This document shows, in pieces, positions 35,230-47,300 of a stretch of DNA of 64,000 nt (the stretch's first letter is position 1; every line of letters starts with the position of its first letter). The stretch covers positions 310,001-374,000 of the forward strand of contig JAGQDJ010000060.1 in NCBI GenBank assembly GCA_022885665.1, in the 5' to 3' direction. Made by a program: the position numbers and the translations under genes. The stretch is from Triops longicaudatus. Its lineage: Eukaryota > Arthropoda > Branchiopoda > Notostraca > Triopsidae. The notes under the pieces were generated by a model. It did no database searches. It saw only the letters and a list, made by a program, of their open reading frames with translations, and was not told the DNA's origin.

Positions 35230-36598
35230 CTAGTTAGCTTGTCGCGTAGGGTAGTTTGCACACAAGGCTGCAACAAACAAACCAGACAATCCTAGGAGAG
35301 CTAATGTCGTAGCAGCAGAGAAATACATCGCGTGGAAACATCGGCAATACCACAAGATACCTAACCCTGCCCCCAACATGGGAAATAGCAAAAAGCCAAC
35401 GTCTAGTGTATTCTCGGGTCCGTTTGTGCCCCGCAGCGGTGACCCGGAACCGATGCCATCTTGCGGCCGGTCACTGAAATTCGGAACCTAAGATATTTAT
35501 AAAATCAATTCTTCTCTTTTCAATCTCGCTAGAAAATTCTTACAAAAATAAATCCAAATAAGAGACATAAGTTAATATAAAAAATAAGTCGTAACAAATA
35601 AATAAAACTCAAAGTCTGATAAACAAATCATTAAACAATAAAATACCTCACTAAGAAATGAAACAAATCGATTCCAACAAAAAAATAAAATAAAAAGGAA
35701 ATCGGGATGGAAAAGAAAAAATTCTTCTTATTACTGATTGTCTGGCCGAATCAGGATTTTCAGCAGATCGATCTCGATGGATCAAACAATGGATTACGCA
35801 ATCATTGACAAAGCCCAGCTCTCTCAACGTGGCGTTGGCTTCACGCAAAACTCGACCGTTGCTGATTAAGCGCACAATCTTGTTTTCTCGCAAATCTTGA
35901 GCAAAATGCGCTCTATATGACACATAAAAAAGAAATTCGTATTATATGAAACACAATTAGCTTTCCAGCGAAAATACTTTTTAAAGTCTGTCAAAGTTTG
36001 CGTTAGTTTCGCTTTTACGCTACGGTGCGTGTCGTCTAAAAACTTTAACCGCACATCAATTGTTTCGGCGCTTGAATCGTTCGAAGATTCGCTCTCTGCT
36101 TCGGCCTACAGGAAATAAATTGAAAAATAACAGACAGATAATAAGTTTAGAAATAAGAATAATAAATTAATACACATTTTAAGAGTTCAATCTTCACACT
36201 ACTTGTTCACTAGCAGGAGTAGAAGATTCATGTGGAATTTCTTCATTGTTTGAAGCATTTACGGGAACGTTTACGTTCGCTACATTTTCCGTAGTAGAGC
36301 CTGTACTTTCAGTACTAGCGACTGTGGCACTATTAACGGTCTGAGTGGGTGCATCTGAGACTGTAACAGCTTGTCGGTTAGCCGGTACTACTGGCGTGAA
36401 TCTCGTGATGGTAATAACAGTGTGTGTATTAACTCTATTAACCTACAAACAACAAAATTATAGCTTCAGAATTATTTTCATACATTTATTTGTTAAGTTA
36501 CTTACTTCCGTAGACCACCAACCAATTAAGATAACGAGAAACGCAACTACGATCCCCAAAAAAATCGTAACTTCGTCTCCTAAGCCTTCGATGTACAT
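35230..36598 (-). CDS. TMUB: Transmembrane and ubiquitin-like domain protein (TMUB1/2-like), 298 aa, 5 exons
   Basis: Exons in transcript order are 36598-36506, 36442-36203, 36105-35978, 35912-35735 and 35487-35230; phases and GT-AG sites agree. The N-terminus MYIEGLGDEV followed by a hydrophobic segment (about 12-27) matches the vertebrate TMUB start. Then comes a Ser/Thr/Asn-rich linker. A ubiquitin-like domain spans about residues 126-205, with VRLKFLDDTHRSVKAKL, IVRLISNGRVLR and LGFVNDCVIHCLIH. Two C-terminal membrane segments (GFLLFPMLGAGLGILWYC and YFSAATTLALLGLSGLFVA) end the protein. TMUB proteins sit in the ER membrane, where TMUB1 takes part in ER-associated degradation. The stop lies 768 bp from nothing but AIF on its 5' side: the AIF stop codon is 768 bp upstream of this start, on the same strand. 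Confidence 0.93.
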
Positions 36599-37365
36599 TT
36601 TTCAGATACAAGTGTCCAGAAATGTAAATAAACAAACTACTGCCCGAGAAGTGTGAAGTTCTGCTTGCAGATGGCGTTTTGTTGTAGGAAAATTCGAGAC
36701 ATTTTAACAAACAAATAAAACAAGCAAAAGAAAAAAAAAAAAGAAAAATAAGACGAAGTAGCTTGGAAGAAACAAAATACCGTGCTTAAGAAAATCTAAT
36801 TTAGAATGCTGTAATAATTTGTGTTATAATTTTAGCTCATGCGTAGGATTTTAAGCTTATGCTAAACAAAATGGCGCCCGACGCTTCGAAAATACAACAT
36901 ACTAACTCTGAGAAGCCTCAGAATCGCGTTAATTAATTTAATACCAGCGAAACAAGACTCACCACGAGAGAAATTCTACTGTTTGTAGGGCTCGTAATAA
37001 TATACCAAAGACAAGGAGATAATTTCTTGTACGATGCTAACTTTTCTATGGCGTCACAATATGGCAGAATGACGCTGTTTAAAAACAGAGAACGGCAAGA
37101 ATATCGTTTTACATAGTTTTTCTTTATCTCATTCATTTTACTACGTATGTAGAAGGCAAGAATGGACACAAGTTCCAACATTTCCCTTTAAAATTGTGAC
37201 ACAATAAGAATGCCGTTTCAAGTTCGATAGATGACGTTCACGATTGCAACGTGTCATAACGGAAATAGTTTGAAATTTTATTCGTTCGTCTTGAATCAAG
37301 ATTCAAAACTACAAGCATGTTTATAACAACATTGTACTAAACCGTCGGTACCCTTTTACAAAATT
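36599..37365. other. Spacer between AIF 3' end and TMUB 5' end
   Basis: Contains the AIF 3' UTR and the TMUB promoter region. An ACAAAATGGCGCC word on the plus strand lies near 36867. On the minus strand an AATAAA at 37277-37282 is a plausible poly(A) signal for AIF, about 85 bases after its stop. No other gene seen. Confidence 0.45.
37277..37282 (-). terminator. Poly(A) signal candidate for AIF
   Basis: Minus-strand AATAAA about 85 bases beyond the AIF stop. A second AATAAA at 37365-37370 overlaps the stop codon itself (GAATAAAA). Confidence 0.45.
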
Positions 37366-40300
37366 TTATTCGCCGTGTAAGTTGAACAATTTAGCTACTT
37401 CAGCTAAATCACGGTGTTGCACACTCTCTTTAATGACCTGAAACAAACAAAAATGGAAACTTTAGTCATCACGCAATTATCTAACTCTTTATGCTTCAAA
37501 ACTTACTTTACGAGCAATGGGCATCCTATTGAAAACGTTCCAGAGCACAATGCCCACTACAACATCGTCCTTCAGGTAGAAGACCACGCCCTTGCCGAAA
37601 TCTTCACCTTGTTGAGGAGGGTGAGGTACGCTGGAGCCTACCACCAATTTTCCAGCTTCTGACGCCTAAAAAGCACAAAAAATCCCTTATTAGACATCCT
37701 TTTAAAATAATAATAATAATAAAATAAATAGAAAAATAAATAAATAAAATTAAATACCCCTTCAGTTTCGGAACGAAGCCCCTCTCCTGTGGCTTCAACG
37801 ACTGCTTTGGGCGTGTCCTTCTCAGATGCTTTGGCAAAGACACCAAAAGTGGGCAACGAAGAGTCGACAATGCCAATAGCTTCGAAACCAACTTCAGGAC
37901 CCAAATCGGACCAGAACATGGACTGATGCCAATACGGCTTTCCTTAAAAATCAACACAAATTTGAAAAATACGAGACACATTTTAAAAAATAATGAAAAT
38001 GTTACAAATGTGATTTTTGTTTCTTACCAGCTCCCGTCATGTTTTCACCAGCCAAACGACCAGATACAACAGCATGATCGTGATGTTCAACTCGTCTCCT
38101 GCCCAATTTAACGTCGTAGAAGGAAGAAGCATCACCAGCCTGGAAAAATAGCAATAATTCAATTATAATTCCTTGTCATTTTCGTTATAACTAAAGCTCA
38201 TTCCAAAGCGTACTATAATACATTAATTATGCTATTAATATAAAAAAGAAAGTACATAAAGAACTGAAATGAAAAATGGAGCGGAATGCTCGAGTTAGTC
38301 TAGCAAATTCACGTAAAGCCAGTCCCACAATGCTAATCTTCTGGGTCTTGTTCCCGCGTAATGCGAGTCAATCTGCGGATAACGAGATCTCTCATATCAC
38401 TAGCACGTAAAAACGCGTTAAAAGTATCACGTAACACGAGGTTCTCAGTGTGAAATCCAGGAGAAACACAACTTACCACCCAAAGGTTGGACCGGGCTTC
38501 TAATTCGGCGTTGACCCTGAATCCTCCGAACTTTTCGTCGACTTCCAAGCCTGACGTTTGAGCGAGATCGGTATTTGGCTCCAAACCTACTGCAACGATC
38601 ACGTGATCCGCTGCAATCTATAAAAAAGGGAAAAAGTCACAGAATTAAAAATAAAGCAGTTAATGAATTACGAAAATTGTCCTACGGACGATAAATAAAT
38701 CTTATTTTAAAAAATCTATTAAATACAGTAACTTAAAAAAACGTGCATTTTTTAAATTAATAAGTCTTAAAAATCTTTTAAAAATCCTCTTAAAATTTAT
38801 CACTGTGAGAGATCTATTAAAAGCTGTTTTTTAAATCTAAAGCGCATAAATTATCGTAAATATTATCGTAAAAACTGTACAAAATATACAGGAAATAATA
38901 AAAAAATAGAAGTTGAATAAAGTAAGTAACTGCAGTGATACTTCTAAGACGTTGGTTAACGTACTTCGGTGGCATCTTGGAGTCCTAAGACAACTTTGCC
39001 GTCTTGCAGAGCTGCTCCCTTCACTTGCGCGCTGGGAACGACCTTGACGCCCTCTGCTTTGACCTTTTCGGTCGTCCAGGCGCTCAAATATTCGGGCAAA
39101 ACGCGACCCAAGTTCCCCTTTTCAGGAAACACTTGAACGACTTCTATTCCTGTGCTCTTGCCTTTGAAAGAAATTCGAGAAAAAAATAAATAAAATACAC
39201 CAAAATAAATAAAATGAAACTGAGAAAGTGCCAAGAAAACCTCAAAGGAAATCAAGAGAAATCCAAAAGTTATTAGAATTTAAAAAAAAAAAAAATCTAA
39301 AGAAATATAATTACACATCGGTAAAATACGTTGGAAATTATGAACAAATAGACTTTAACTCGTAACGATAATCCAACATTATTTCAAAAGTACCAAAAAT
39401 GTTTATGAAGTAGATTCAAAACTTTAAAAAGCAATTCCATTTGAAAACGACGAAAATTGCTTCACTAAGTTAAATTCGCTATTTAAGACACAGTAATCAA
39501 CAATGAACGTCGGCGTTTCTTACTGCGTTTGCCTAAAGCGCAGGCCAATTCGCTGCCCAAGAAGCCTCCGCCCACAATGGCGACCGTTTTCACGCCCTTG
39601 GTGATTTCATCCAATCGCCGGAAGTCTTCTACCGTGCGGAAAAGCGTCACCTTGTCCACCATTTCCTTGTTGGCCAACATAGGCAAGTTCTTGGGTCGTC
39701 CACCTTAAATAAAAATTCTGTACTTAGCTTAAAAACTTTCGATTTTTAAGAATTTCAATTTGTCTTTCCAAACATACGCACGTTTTAACGCAGACATTAC
39801 ATGTAAAAAAAAACTTTTTCAAAAATTGCAAATTTTTGGAGAAATACTATGTTATATTATCAACAGAAATTTATTTTCATATATTATCAAGAAAAGATAG
39901 AACTTTCTATTTTAAATGTAGTTTTAAATTCCTTTTTTTATTGCTTCTAAAAATTTCGAAAAGTTGATTTTTAATGGAATTTTCATTATTGAAAAAAAAA
40001 TCGATGTATTTTTAAATTCCTTGGTATTATTTCTAGATTTCTCTTAGATACATCTTTCTATAATGGATTTGTTTTAATTTTTTTTATAATTCTTCCAAAC
40101 GCATTTAAAATTTCTTGTCATTTTTCCTAAATTTCTTAAAAAATTCATTTTTTTCTAACTGAATTTTTATTAAGAAATTAGTTATTTTCAAACGCATCAA
40201 AATTTTAAATTTTTTAGAAAGATTATTTCGTTTAAATTTTCAAAAAAAAAAAAAATGAATTACCAGTAGCGAGCAAGCATTTGTCGTAAGTAACTTCGTG

Positions 40301-43300
40301 GCCGTTATCCAAGACCGCTTTGCGGCTGGTGACGTCGAGTTTCACGACGCGGTGGCCTTTAACGACGGCCACGCCTCCGTTTTCGCGCTCGACCAATTCC
40401 TGGGGCGAGCAATAAAACTCGTCTTGTTCGTAAAATAGGCTGCGTTCCTTGCCGTTCCACTGCTTAAAGCGCAAATTCTTCACCGCTTCCTCGTCTTCCG
40501 CGAACCACAACTCCTTCGACAACGGAGGACGCATGTACGGCAAATAATCTTCTTCACCTATCACCAAAACCTTTGCAAAGAATTAAATTTTAGTAAACTA
40601 ACTTTTAATTCCTTAAATTACTCCTGATTCCTTAAAAAATAATAATAATATAGAAGAAAATAAAATAAAGTGACATAAAAAACTAATGAAACCTAGCAAT
40701 AGGCCCCGGCATACGATGGGTGAAGTAAAAAAAAAAATATAAAAAAATAAAAGTAAAACGAGAAAAAAAATAATACATTACATATTTCGGAATACCTCTT
40801 AGGCTGTTTAATACTGTTCTACTTAAGCTTTGCAAATAATCAGTAATTCACTAAGTACGGTGATTAACTATTTAATTGCAATAGTTATTTATAAATCCAA
40901 TATATTTGGAGTTAGAGTTTGGCTTACTAATCACTTAATTTGAATAAGTTATCACCAATCAAATTAAATTTCTACACAGTTGACATAAAAATTCATCTTT
41001 AATTACGAACTCTCTATCACCTACAATCTGTTATCAATATTATATTTTAGTTTCCAGTATTTTCCAATCTACCTCTCATTTTCTTTTCTTCCCTCATTCA
41101 CTTCGCACTTAGTTCTTAATTGTTCTCTTCCTCGGCAATATGTTAACAATAATTTTCCTTACTATATCGTTTTCTATTTTTTTCGCGCATTTAACTAATA
41201 ATTTACGTGGCTCCGGTATAAAATCATTGGTGTCAACTGTTTATAAATTATTGTATATTTATTCCAAAAGATTTTTTCCTAATCTTCGAAGATTTTTCCG
41301 AGAATTTCAAAGCTCATAGCGCGGCAAAAATGCTATGATGAGATGATTTGTTATTAGATCATTTACTTTGGCTTTGGGGTCACGTGATTTGATGGCCCGG
41401 AAGGCGGCGAAAGAGGCTGTTCCCGCCCCCACCAACAAATACGGTGCGTGAGTGGGTAATCCTTCCACAATCTGGGCGTGTTTATTTGCTAGAATGACAA
41501 AAACTCCATTAAAACTCATTAAACACACAAACCAGGTTGTCTTTTAAGAACTTCTCTCTTTTATGCTGTCTTGCATTATTCATAATCTCGAAACAAATGC
41601 ATAAATGCGTACTTCATCTCATTGTTTATTCATAATGAACAAAAACGTGCTCGGAAAGTGAACATTTCCTTTTCTTGTGTTCCTTTTTACTTCCTTATTT
41701 TATTGCACAACCAAACAAGCTAGAAGCCATTACAAACGGGTGTTGCCAGTCGCTACTTTTAAAACACAAAATTCCAAAAAATGTTCGTTTTTTTAAACAT
41801 TCACTAAAATGACAAAAAAAGCCAAAGCTGGGAACGGGGAGGAGCTGAGTTGCTGCAGGCCACGCAAAACGAAGGTAGCAAGTACAAGAAGAACGCATCC
41901 AAACTCGCACACTTGTTTGGATTACTTACCGACAGGCTCGGCAGTAGCAATAGGGGCGGGGTCAGAAGCTGGAGCAACGTCGGCATTGTCGGCAACTTGC
42001 GCGGCCACCGAAAGCTCGCTCGAACCGGAATTGGGCTCGGACGAAGAATCAGACACGGGAGTCGCAGCAACAGCGCCATATTTCGGACCCGAAACTTTGC
42101 TGATATCTGGACCAGGATTCAAATAAAAGGCGCCAGTTTTGTAGCCCTATGAAAAAAAAAAAGAATATTATAAAACATTTTTTTTTTTGCAATTCTTTAC
42201 ATCCTTCAGTTTTTGCAATTAATAACTAAAGACAAATATTTCTACACAAAAATATAACATAAGTTATTTTCAAGAATTTTTTACAAGACATTTAATGAAA
42301 ATGTACTGAAATTTTCATATATTTCGTTTCATAAGCTTAGCTACACTCTAGACCAGTGGTGCCCAAACTACGGCCCACGGGCCATATCCGGCCCGCGAAG
42401 GTGCCTCATGCGGCCCGTTCATTTATACCGCTTATGTACATCACTGCATAATTTCATTTTTAATGTCGGCATGATTCTGGTGAAACCGGAACATTCAGGC
42501 CCGCGATATTTTATATCATGTCGCGCGCGGCCCTCGGGTGAAAAAAGTTTGGGCACCACTGCTCTAGACGGTAAGGATACTAATGCATAGAACTTCTTTC
42601 AATCCTTTATTATCTGCATTATGCTCCATGTCTGAGCTCCATATGTGTAAACTAAAAATGATTATAGAAGTTATTTCAAGTTATTTTATACGCGATTTTG
42701 TGCTGAAATAAACCAAAGTTTTGTTAATTTTCATTTCCTGAACTTAAAATCAGTTGTCCTAAAACTACTTTTCTTATTTTTGAAAAATTAATTAACATTC
42801 TTCAAATTTACTTTTCCTTTACTATGTTAGGGTATTGCTAGAAAATTTGAAAAAAAAAAATACTTTCATATTGCTTACGCATAAAATTTATTTAGTTTCA
42901 AATGCGGTATTAACTTCCTTTTAAAAAGCTTTTAAAGCCGAAAATTCTAAAAAATGGGAATTTTCTTCTTGAAGTCATTTAACAGATTTTGGTAGATATT
43001 TCTCTACTAGAACATTTAATATCTTTCAGTTTTGTTCCCAATTGCACGACAAAAAAGTTTCTACTGAACCAAAGAAGCTGGAAATAAACAAAAAGCGTTT
43101 GCAAATTTCCTTACAGAGCCTTCAATGGAGCCTAAAGTTTTCACTAAACATGAAATCATCTTATTAAACCTTATTTGCAGTAATTTTACACTCATGTTCG
43201 GTTGAAATACAAATTCCGAAAGAAAATACCTTTAGTGTCATCAGACAATCTTGTTTGGGTGGATTATTTGCCTGAAAACTTAATTAATTCTTCATGCAAT

Positions 43301-43910
43301 TTTATAGTTTCTAACTAAAAAGATAGGATAAAATCGGGGAAATGTTAAAGTTTTTAGGACATGGTAATCGGGTATAATAACGCCCAAGCGTACCACAAAG
43401 CCGGTGAAAGCTGTGAAAGCAATGCCGATCGCCAAATGCAAGTTGTTTCTCTTTTGATTTGCGGCATAATCTCTCGCCCAGGAGCCTTGTGGTACCGGCA
43501 TTTCGTTCATTGTGGGTGGTTTGAAGGCCGGGACTTTGGAGTGGCCATGGCCGGACGCATAACGGATTCCGGCGCCTGTAATTAAAAACGAAATATTCAT
43601 TAGTATGCACACGAGAGGGTTTTCAATATTAAAACTTAATTAAACCTATTTTTTACACTTTCACTGCTTTCAATCGTTATCTACATGGTTTGATGGTACA
43701 TAAGACGTAAAACTGGTGTTTAATTGGTTTATGTTGAGGTTGTTGGTGAGGTTAGGCCGGAAAACAGGTGAGAAAAGGTGAAAGGAACAATGCAATGCAG
43801 TCCAAAATGTTAAAAAGTAGATTAATTTCGTCTAATTTTCAGTTACCAGTTCGGAAGATGGAAGGAATGCGTAAAGTGGTAGATTCCACAGCTAATTTCC
43901 AGGGATACAT
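37366..43910 (-). CDS. AIFM1: Mitochondrial apoptosis-inducing factor (AIF), 645 aa, 12 exons
   Basis: Exons in transcript order: 43910-43847, 43575-43394, 42146-41930, 41488-41367, 40570-40264, 39703-39524, 39161-38965, 38617-38477, 38139-38028, 37942-37758, 37665-37507 and 37437-37366. All junctions are GT-AG and in phase. AIF is an intermembrane-space NADH/FAD oxidoreductase that supports respiratory-chain import and, after PAR-triggered release, goes to the nucleus. FAD motif YLLVGAGTASFAAF has its glycines at 175 and 177. LPYMRPPLSKELW, LRFKQWNGKER, NADH motif VAIVGGGFLGSE (342-347), FGGFRVNAEL and GDASSFYD follow, then GRRRVEHHDHAVVSGRL and YWHQSMFWSDLGPEVGF. The C-terminal domain ends FNRMPIARKVIK and VAKLFNLHGE; R621, K622 and K625 match PAR-binding residues of mammalian AIF. 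The first 100 residues differ from vertebrates (see the membrane-segment entry). Starts head to head with PARP. Confidence 0.93.
41930..43910 (-). other. AIF exons 1-3: targeting peptide plus COX7B/prag01-like membrane segment
   Basis: Exon 1 encodes a presequence (MYPWKLAVESTTLRIPS) with basic and hydroxylated residues. Exon 2 gives SGHGHSKVPAFKPPTMNEM, PVPQGSWARDYAANQKRNN and a membrane segment LHLAIGIAFTAFTGFV. Exon 3 continues GYKTGAFYLNPGPDI, then an Ala/Ser/Pro-rich linker. The order (charged/proline lead, M-PVPQGSW, a polar N-rich helix, one membrane helix, then G-FYLN-PP) resembles small inner-membrane proteins of the arthropod prag01/COX7B-like (Deltameth_res) type. In AIF the same place holds the inner-membrane anchor. 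If intron 2 is retained, the frame stays open for about 33 more codons and would give a stand-alone protein of about 116 residues. The homology is from memory and needs a profile search. Confidence 0.5.
42354..42561. mobile_element. Non-autonomous hAT element (208 bp) in AIF intron 2
   Basis: Terminal inverted repeats are CAGTGGTGCCCAAACT at 42354-42369 and AGTTTGGGCACCACTG ending at 42561. Both sides carry the identical 8-bp CTCTAGAC (42346-42353 and 42562-42569), a perfect target-site duplication of the length typical of hAT transposons. The interior is rich in CGGCCC/GGGCC words and too short to code. Confidence 0.95.
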
Positions 43911-44360
43911 CTTGCTGGGTTAAGAATTGAAGCTTGTATTTTCAACGTGTCACACGACAACTTTACGTTCTCCCCATCCAAGAGTAAAAAGAGTGCAAGA
44001 AGGGCCAGATCCGGGCGACGGCAGCGATATAATTTGCAGTGGGAGTATGGAGAAGTAGTCTTACCACTTTGCGATTGGTTATTGGAAGAGGCACCAGACC
44101 CGCGAAACGTCGTACTCGCTTTACGCGATCTTACTCTGTCTTTCTCAAGGTTTCTTAGGAGTGTAAGTCGAGGAAGTACTTACTGGAGCCCTTAGCACAC
44201 CGCTTTTCGAAGACTTGAGTTTTAATCGCCGCGAGCAAGCCCTACCATTAGGCGTGTTGTTAATACCGAATCGATTCCCTTAACTATTCAACGATATTTA
44301 AAGGACAGAGAAATACAAACATTGCCGGGAAAAGCTGAAAACGTGCAGATAATACGAAAA
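43911..44360. promoter_or_regulatory. 450-bp divergent promoter region between AIF and PARP
   Basis: The AIF start codon (minus, 43910) and the PARP start codon (plus, 44361) are 450 bp apart with no other recognisable gene. The interval must therefore hold both 5' leaders and both core promoters, unless distant 5' exons exist. No strong TATA box is obvious. A short open frame at 43947-44195 shows no family resemblance and was not called as a gene. Confidence 0.6.
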
Positions 44361-47300
44361 ATGCCCAAACGTAGAGCCGTAAAGAGGAAGCAAACGCCTA
44401 CAGAAGGTATCACATACTACAAAAGTATTTTAAATTCATTCTTTACGAATATTTTTCATGTTTAAGACGATGAATCAACTCCTGAAAAAAACCTAGTTAC
44501 AACTGTAAGCAAGTCTGTCGTGATTAAAGGCAAAGCTCCAGTCGATTCTGAATGCTCAGTAGCAGGCCAGCACCATATTTACTGCGAAGGAGAGGATATA
44601 TGGGACTGTATGCTGAACCAAGTATTTTCTAAATTTCCTAAAAAAGGAAACAATATTGGTGATCTTGCTATTATTTATTTAAATTCTGTTTAGACCAATC
44701 TCGCCTTCAATAACAACAAATTTTACTTAATTCAACTATTAAAACATGACACAACCAATTCTTTTGCCGTTTGGATGCGTTGGGGGCGTGTCGGGTACAA
44801 GGGCCAAATGAAACTTTTCCCTTGTACTTCTTTGGAAGAAGCGAAAAACATTTTCACGCAAAAGTAAGCCTTTTTATTCTTCGTAGAGATACTATACAAA
44901 AGAAAACAGCCAAAATTAAAAAGTATTTTAAAATAATTTAAAACTAAGAATACATTAAATTAATAACTCCGTCGCAGGTTCTACGATAAAACGCACAATG
45001 AGTGGGAAAATCGTCAAAACTTCGAGAAAGTAATCAATAAGTATGATCTTTTGGAAATGGATTACGGAACTCCCAAACAGAGCGAAGAAAATGGAGAAAA
45101 GTCGATCGAACCAGAAAAAAAGGTTGTTAAGAAAGAATGTTCTCTACATGAAAGCATTCAAGAGCTCGTAAGACTGATCTGCGACATCAAAGAGATGCAA
45201 AACGCTGTCCTAGAGATGAAATACGACCCCAAGAAGGTTCCGTTAGGTTGGCTACTACAATTTCTATCGATCTTTCTTTATCAGTGACGAGAAGAAAAAG
45301 TATTGGAGGATAAATTTCGAATGATTTTGCAGGCAAACTGACCTCGAAACAAATCTTGGCTGGTTTTTCTGCTTTAAAACGCATTTCGGAGATGATTCAG
45401 AATCAGAAAAAGGGCAAAATGCTAGCAGACGCTTGCAGCAACTATTATACGCGTATTCCGCACGACTTCGGGTAAAATGATTACTTAAAGCTAAAGTACC
45501 CAGTTAAACGGGTGCGAAATATGCTACATTTGTAAAATATATTAAGGTAACTTACTGTAACTTAAAATACTGATTATTAATGCATTTATCATTCAGTTTT
45601 GCAAAAATATATAAAGAAATTGCTAGAAACGTTGAAAATTTCGAGACACACGAACGTAAAGAAATCAAGCATTATTTTTAATTGTTAGATTTCGAGTTCC
45701 ACCAGTTTTGTACACACTACAAGAAGTTCAACGAGAAGTCGAGCTGCTAGAAATGCTGGGTGATATCAACGTCGCTTTAGTTTTGCAAGAAAGTGAGCAA
45801 GATTTGACTCTGCACCCGTTAGATCGGCAATATAAGGCTTTGCATTGCAGTTTACGTGCTTTGGAACCAGAAGAGCCAAATTTCAAAGTATGTCTCTCTC
45901 TCTCGCAGTTCCTTACACGTTTTCCACTATATTTTCTTTCGTTTTCCTTTTCTCTGCAAATTTTTTTCCGTATTTCAAAAAAGAAATAGAAAAGGAATGA
46001 GTAGCTTTAGAAGTTTATATTGATAATCTTTCATTTGGCATGAGTAGTTAATTAGCCGGTACGTATTAACAACCCACGGCGCCACCCACTCCAATTACGC
46101 CATGGAAGTGGGAAAAATTTATGAATGCGACAAGCAAGCCGAATTTATGGATTATGGCAACAACTTTCTGCTTTGGCACGGCTCCAGACTAAGCAACTGG
46201 GCTGGAATTATCGGACAAGGATTGCGAATTGCACCGCCCGAAGCGCCTTCAACAGGCTACATGGTAACTATCTTGGCGTCCCATGGCCGCTATTTTAGAC
46301 ATCAAACTTTTTCCATACTTTACGCTTAAGTTTCCAAAGATGTCAACGGTTAAAATACGATTCATTTTTAGTACATACAAAGTTAAAACAAACAATAAGG
46401 CAGATATATAAAGCTATATAAAGCTTATTTGAAGAAAAAAGTTGAGGTAAACAGACGCCGCCATCTTGGAGACAAGGGATGGCGTCACGCTTCCAAATCG
46501 TGTAGGTTCACAATCTTGCGTCTTTACGGGTAAACTGTGTACGTATTTGAGGTATGGTAACTCCATATTGTCAGGAAATAATTCGAATTCAGTTGGATAT
46601 TCAACAACACTTGAAAGGGAGGATCAATAGTTCTAGGGTAGATATAACTCGGTCTTAGAAACAAGCCCAAATTGCCTCCAACTTCACCTAGTTCAGAATG
46701 TCTATTTTATTACATTTTATTGAATAAACACGTTTTAAAGTACTTCTAAAGCAAAATTAACTTACCGAGGAGCATAAAATTAGCATGACTAATATATTCT
46801 TGGTAGTTAAAGGGTTGGTAGTAAACGTACAACACGTTTGCTTCTTGTCCTCAGAAAAGTATTTCACGACATATTTAACTAATTTTTATAAGACATCGGG
46901 CATAGAGGATCACTAGCTACCGAAACCCGCGTAACTGGGCCGTATTTGATACACGTCTTTGACGCATTCATTTAGGAAGTCTACAACTGAGGCTAAATAA
47001 AAGCATTAAAGTTTGCTCAGAAGTGAATATCACTGCTTTTGCCACAAAACGCAAACTTTTAGTGCATGTCGTTGTGTGTGTATTAGTTAAATCTTTTACC
47101 TCGGAGTCTTATGGCGTTGAAGATCAAAGTATCGCAGATACGAATATCAGGCAAAGGGATGTTTTGCCGCGTAAGAAAATGGTCAAGCCTTGACTGAGTA
47201 AATTGACTGTAGTTTCCTGAACCATCACAATCACAATAGCGGCCAAAGTGGTATTGACTAATGCCCACGCGATTTTCAAGCAAGTGGGCTCTTTATAGTC

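Noticed and set aside
38333..38476. Extension of AIF exon 8 as a longer coding region
   Set aside because: The frame stays open past the donor GTAAGT, but joining 38477 to 38139 gives W-V then A-G-D, exactly as in known AIF. The extension is intron.
43947..44195. 82-aa frame between AIF and PARP
   Set aside because: No family resemblance. It lies in the shared promoter/5' leader region, and no spliced continuation into PARP was found that keeps the frame.
46055..46060. Alternative acceptor TTAATTAG for PARP exon 7
   Set aside because: It breaks the reading phase. The TGAGTAG acceptor at 46041-46047 keeps phase 0 and gives LISRYVLTTH, which matches PARP2.
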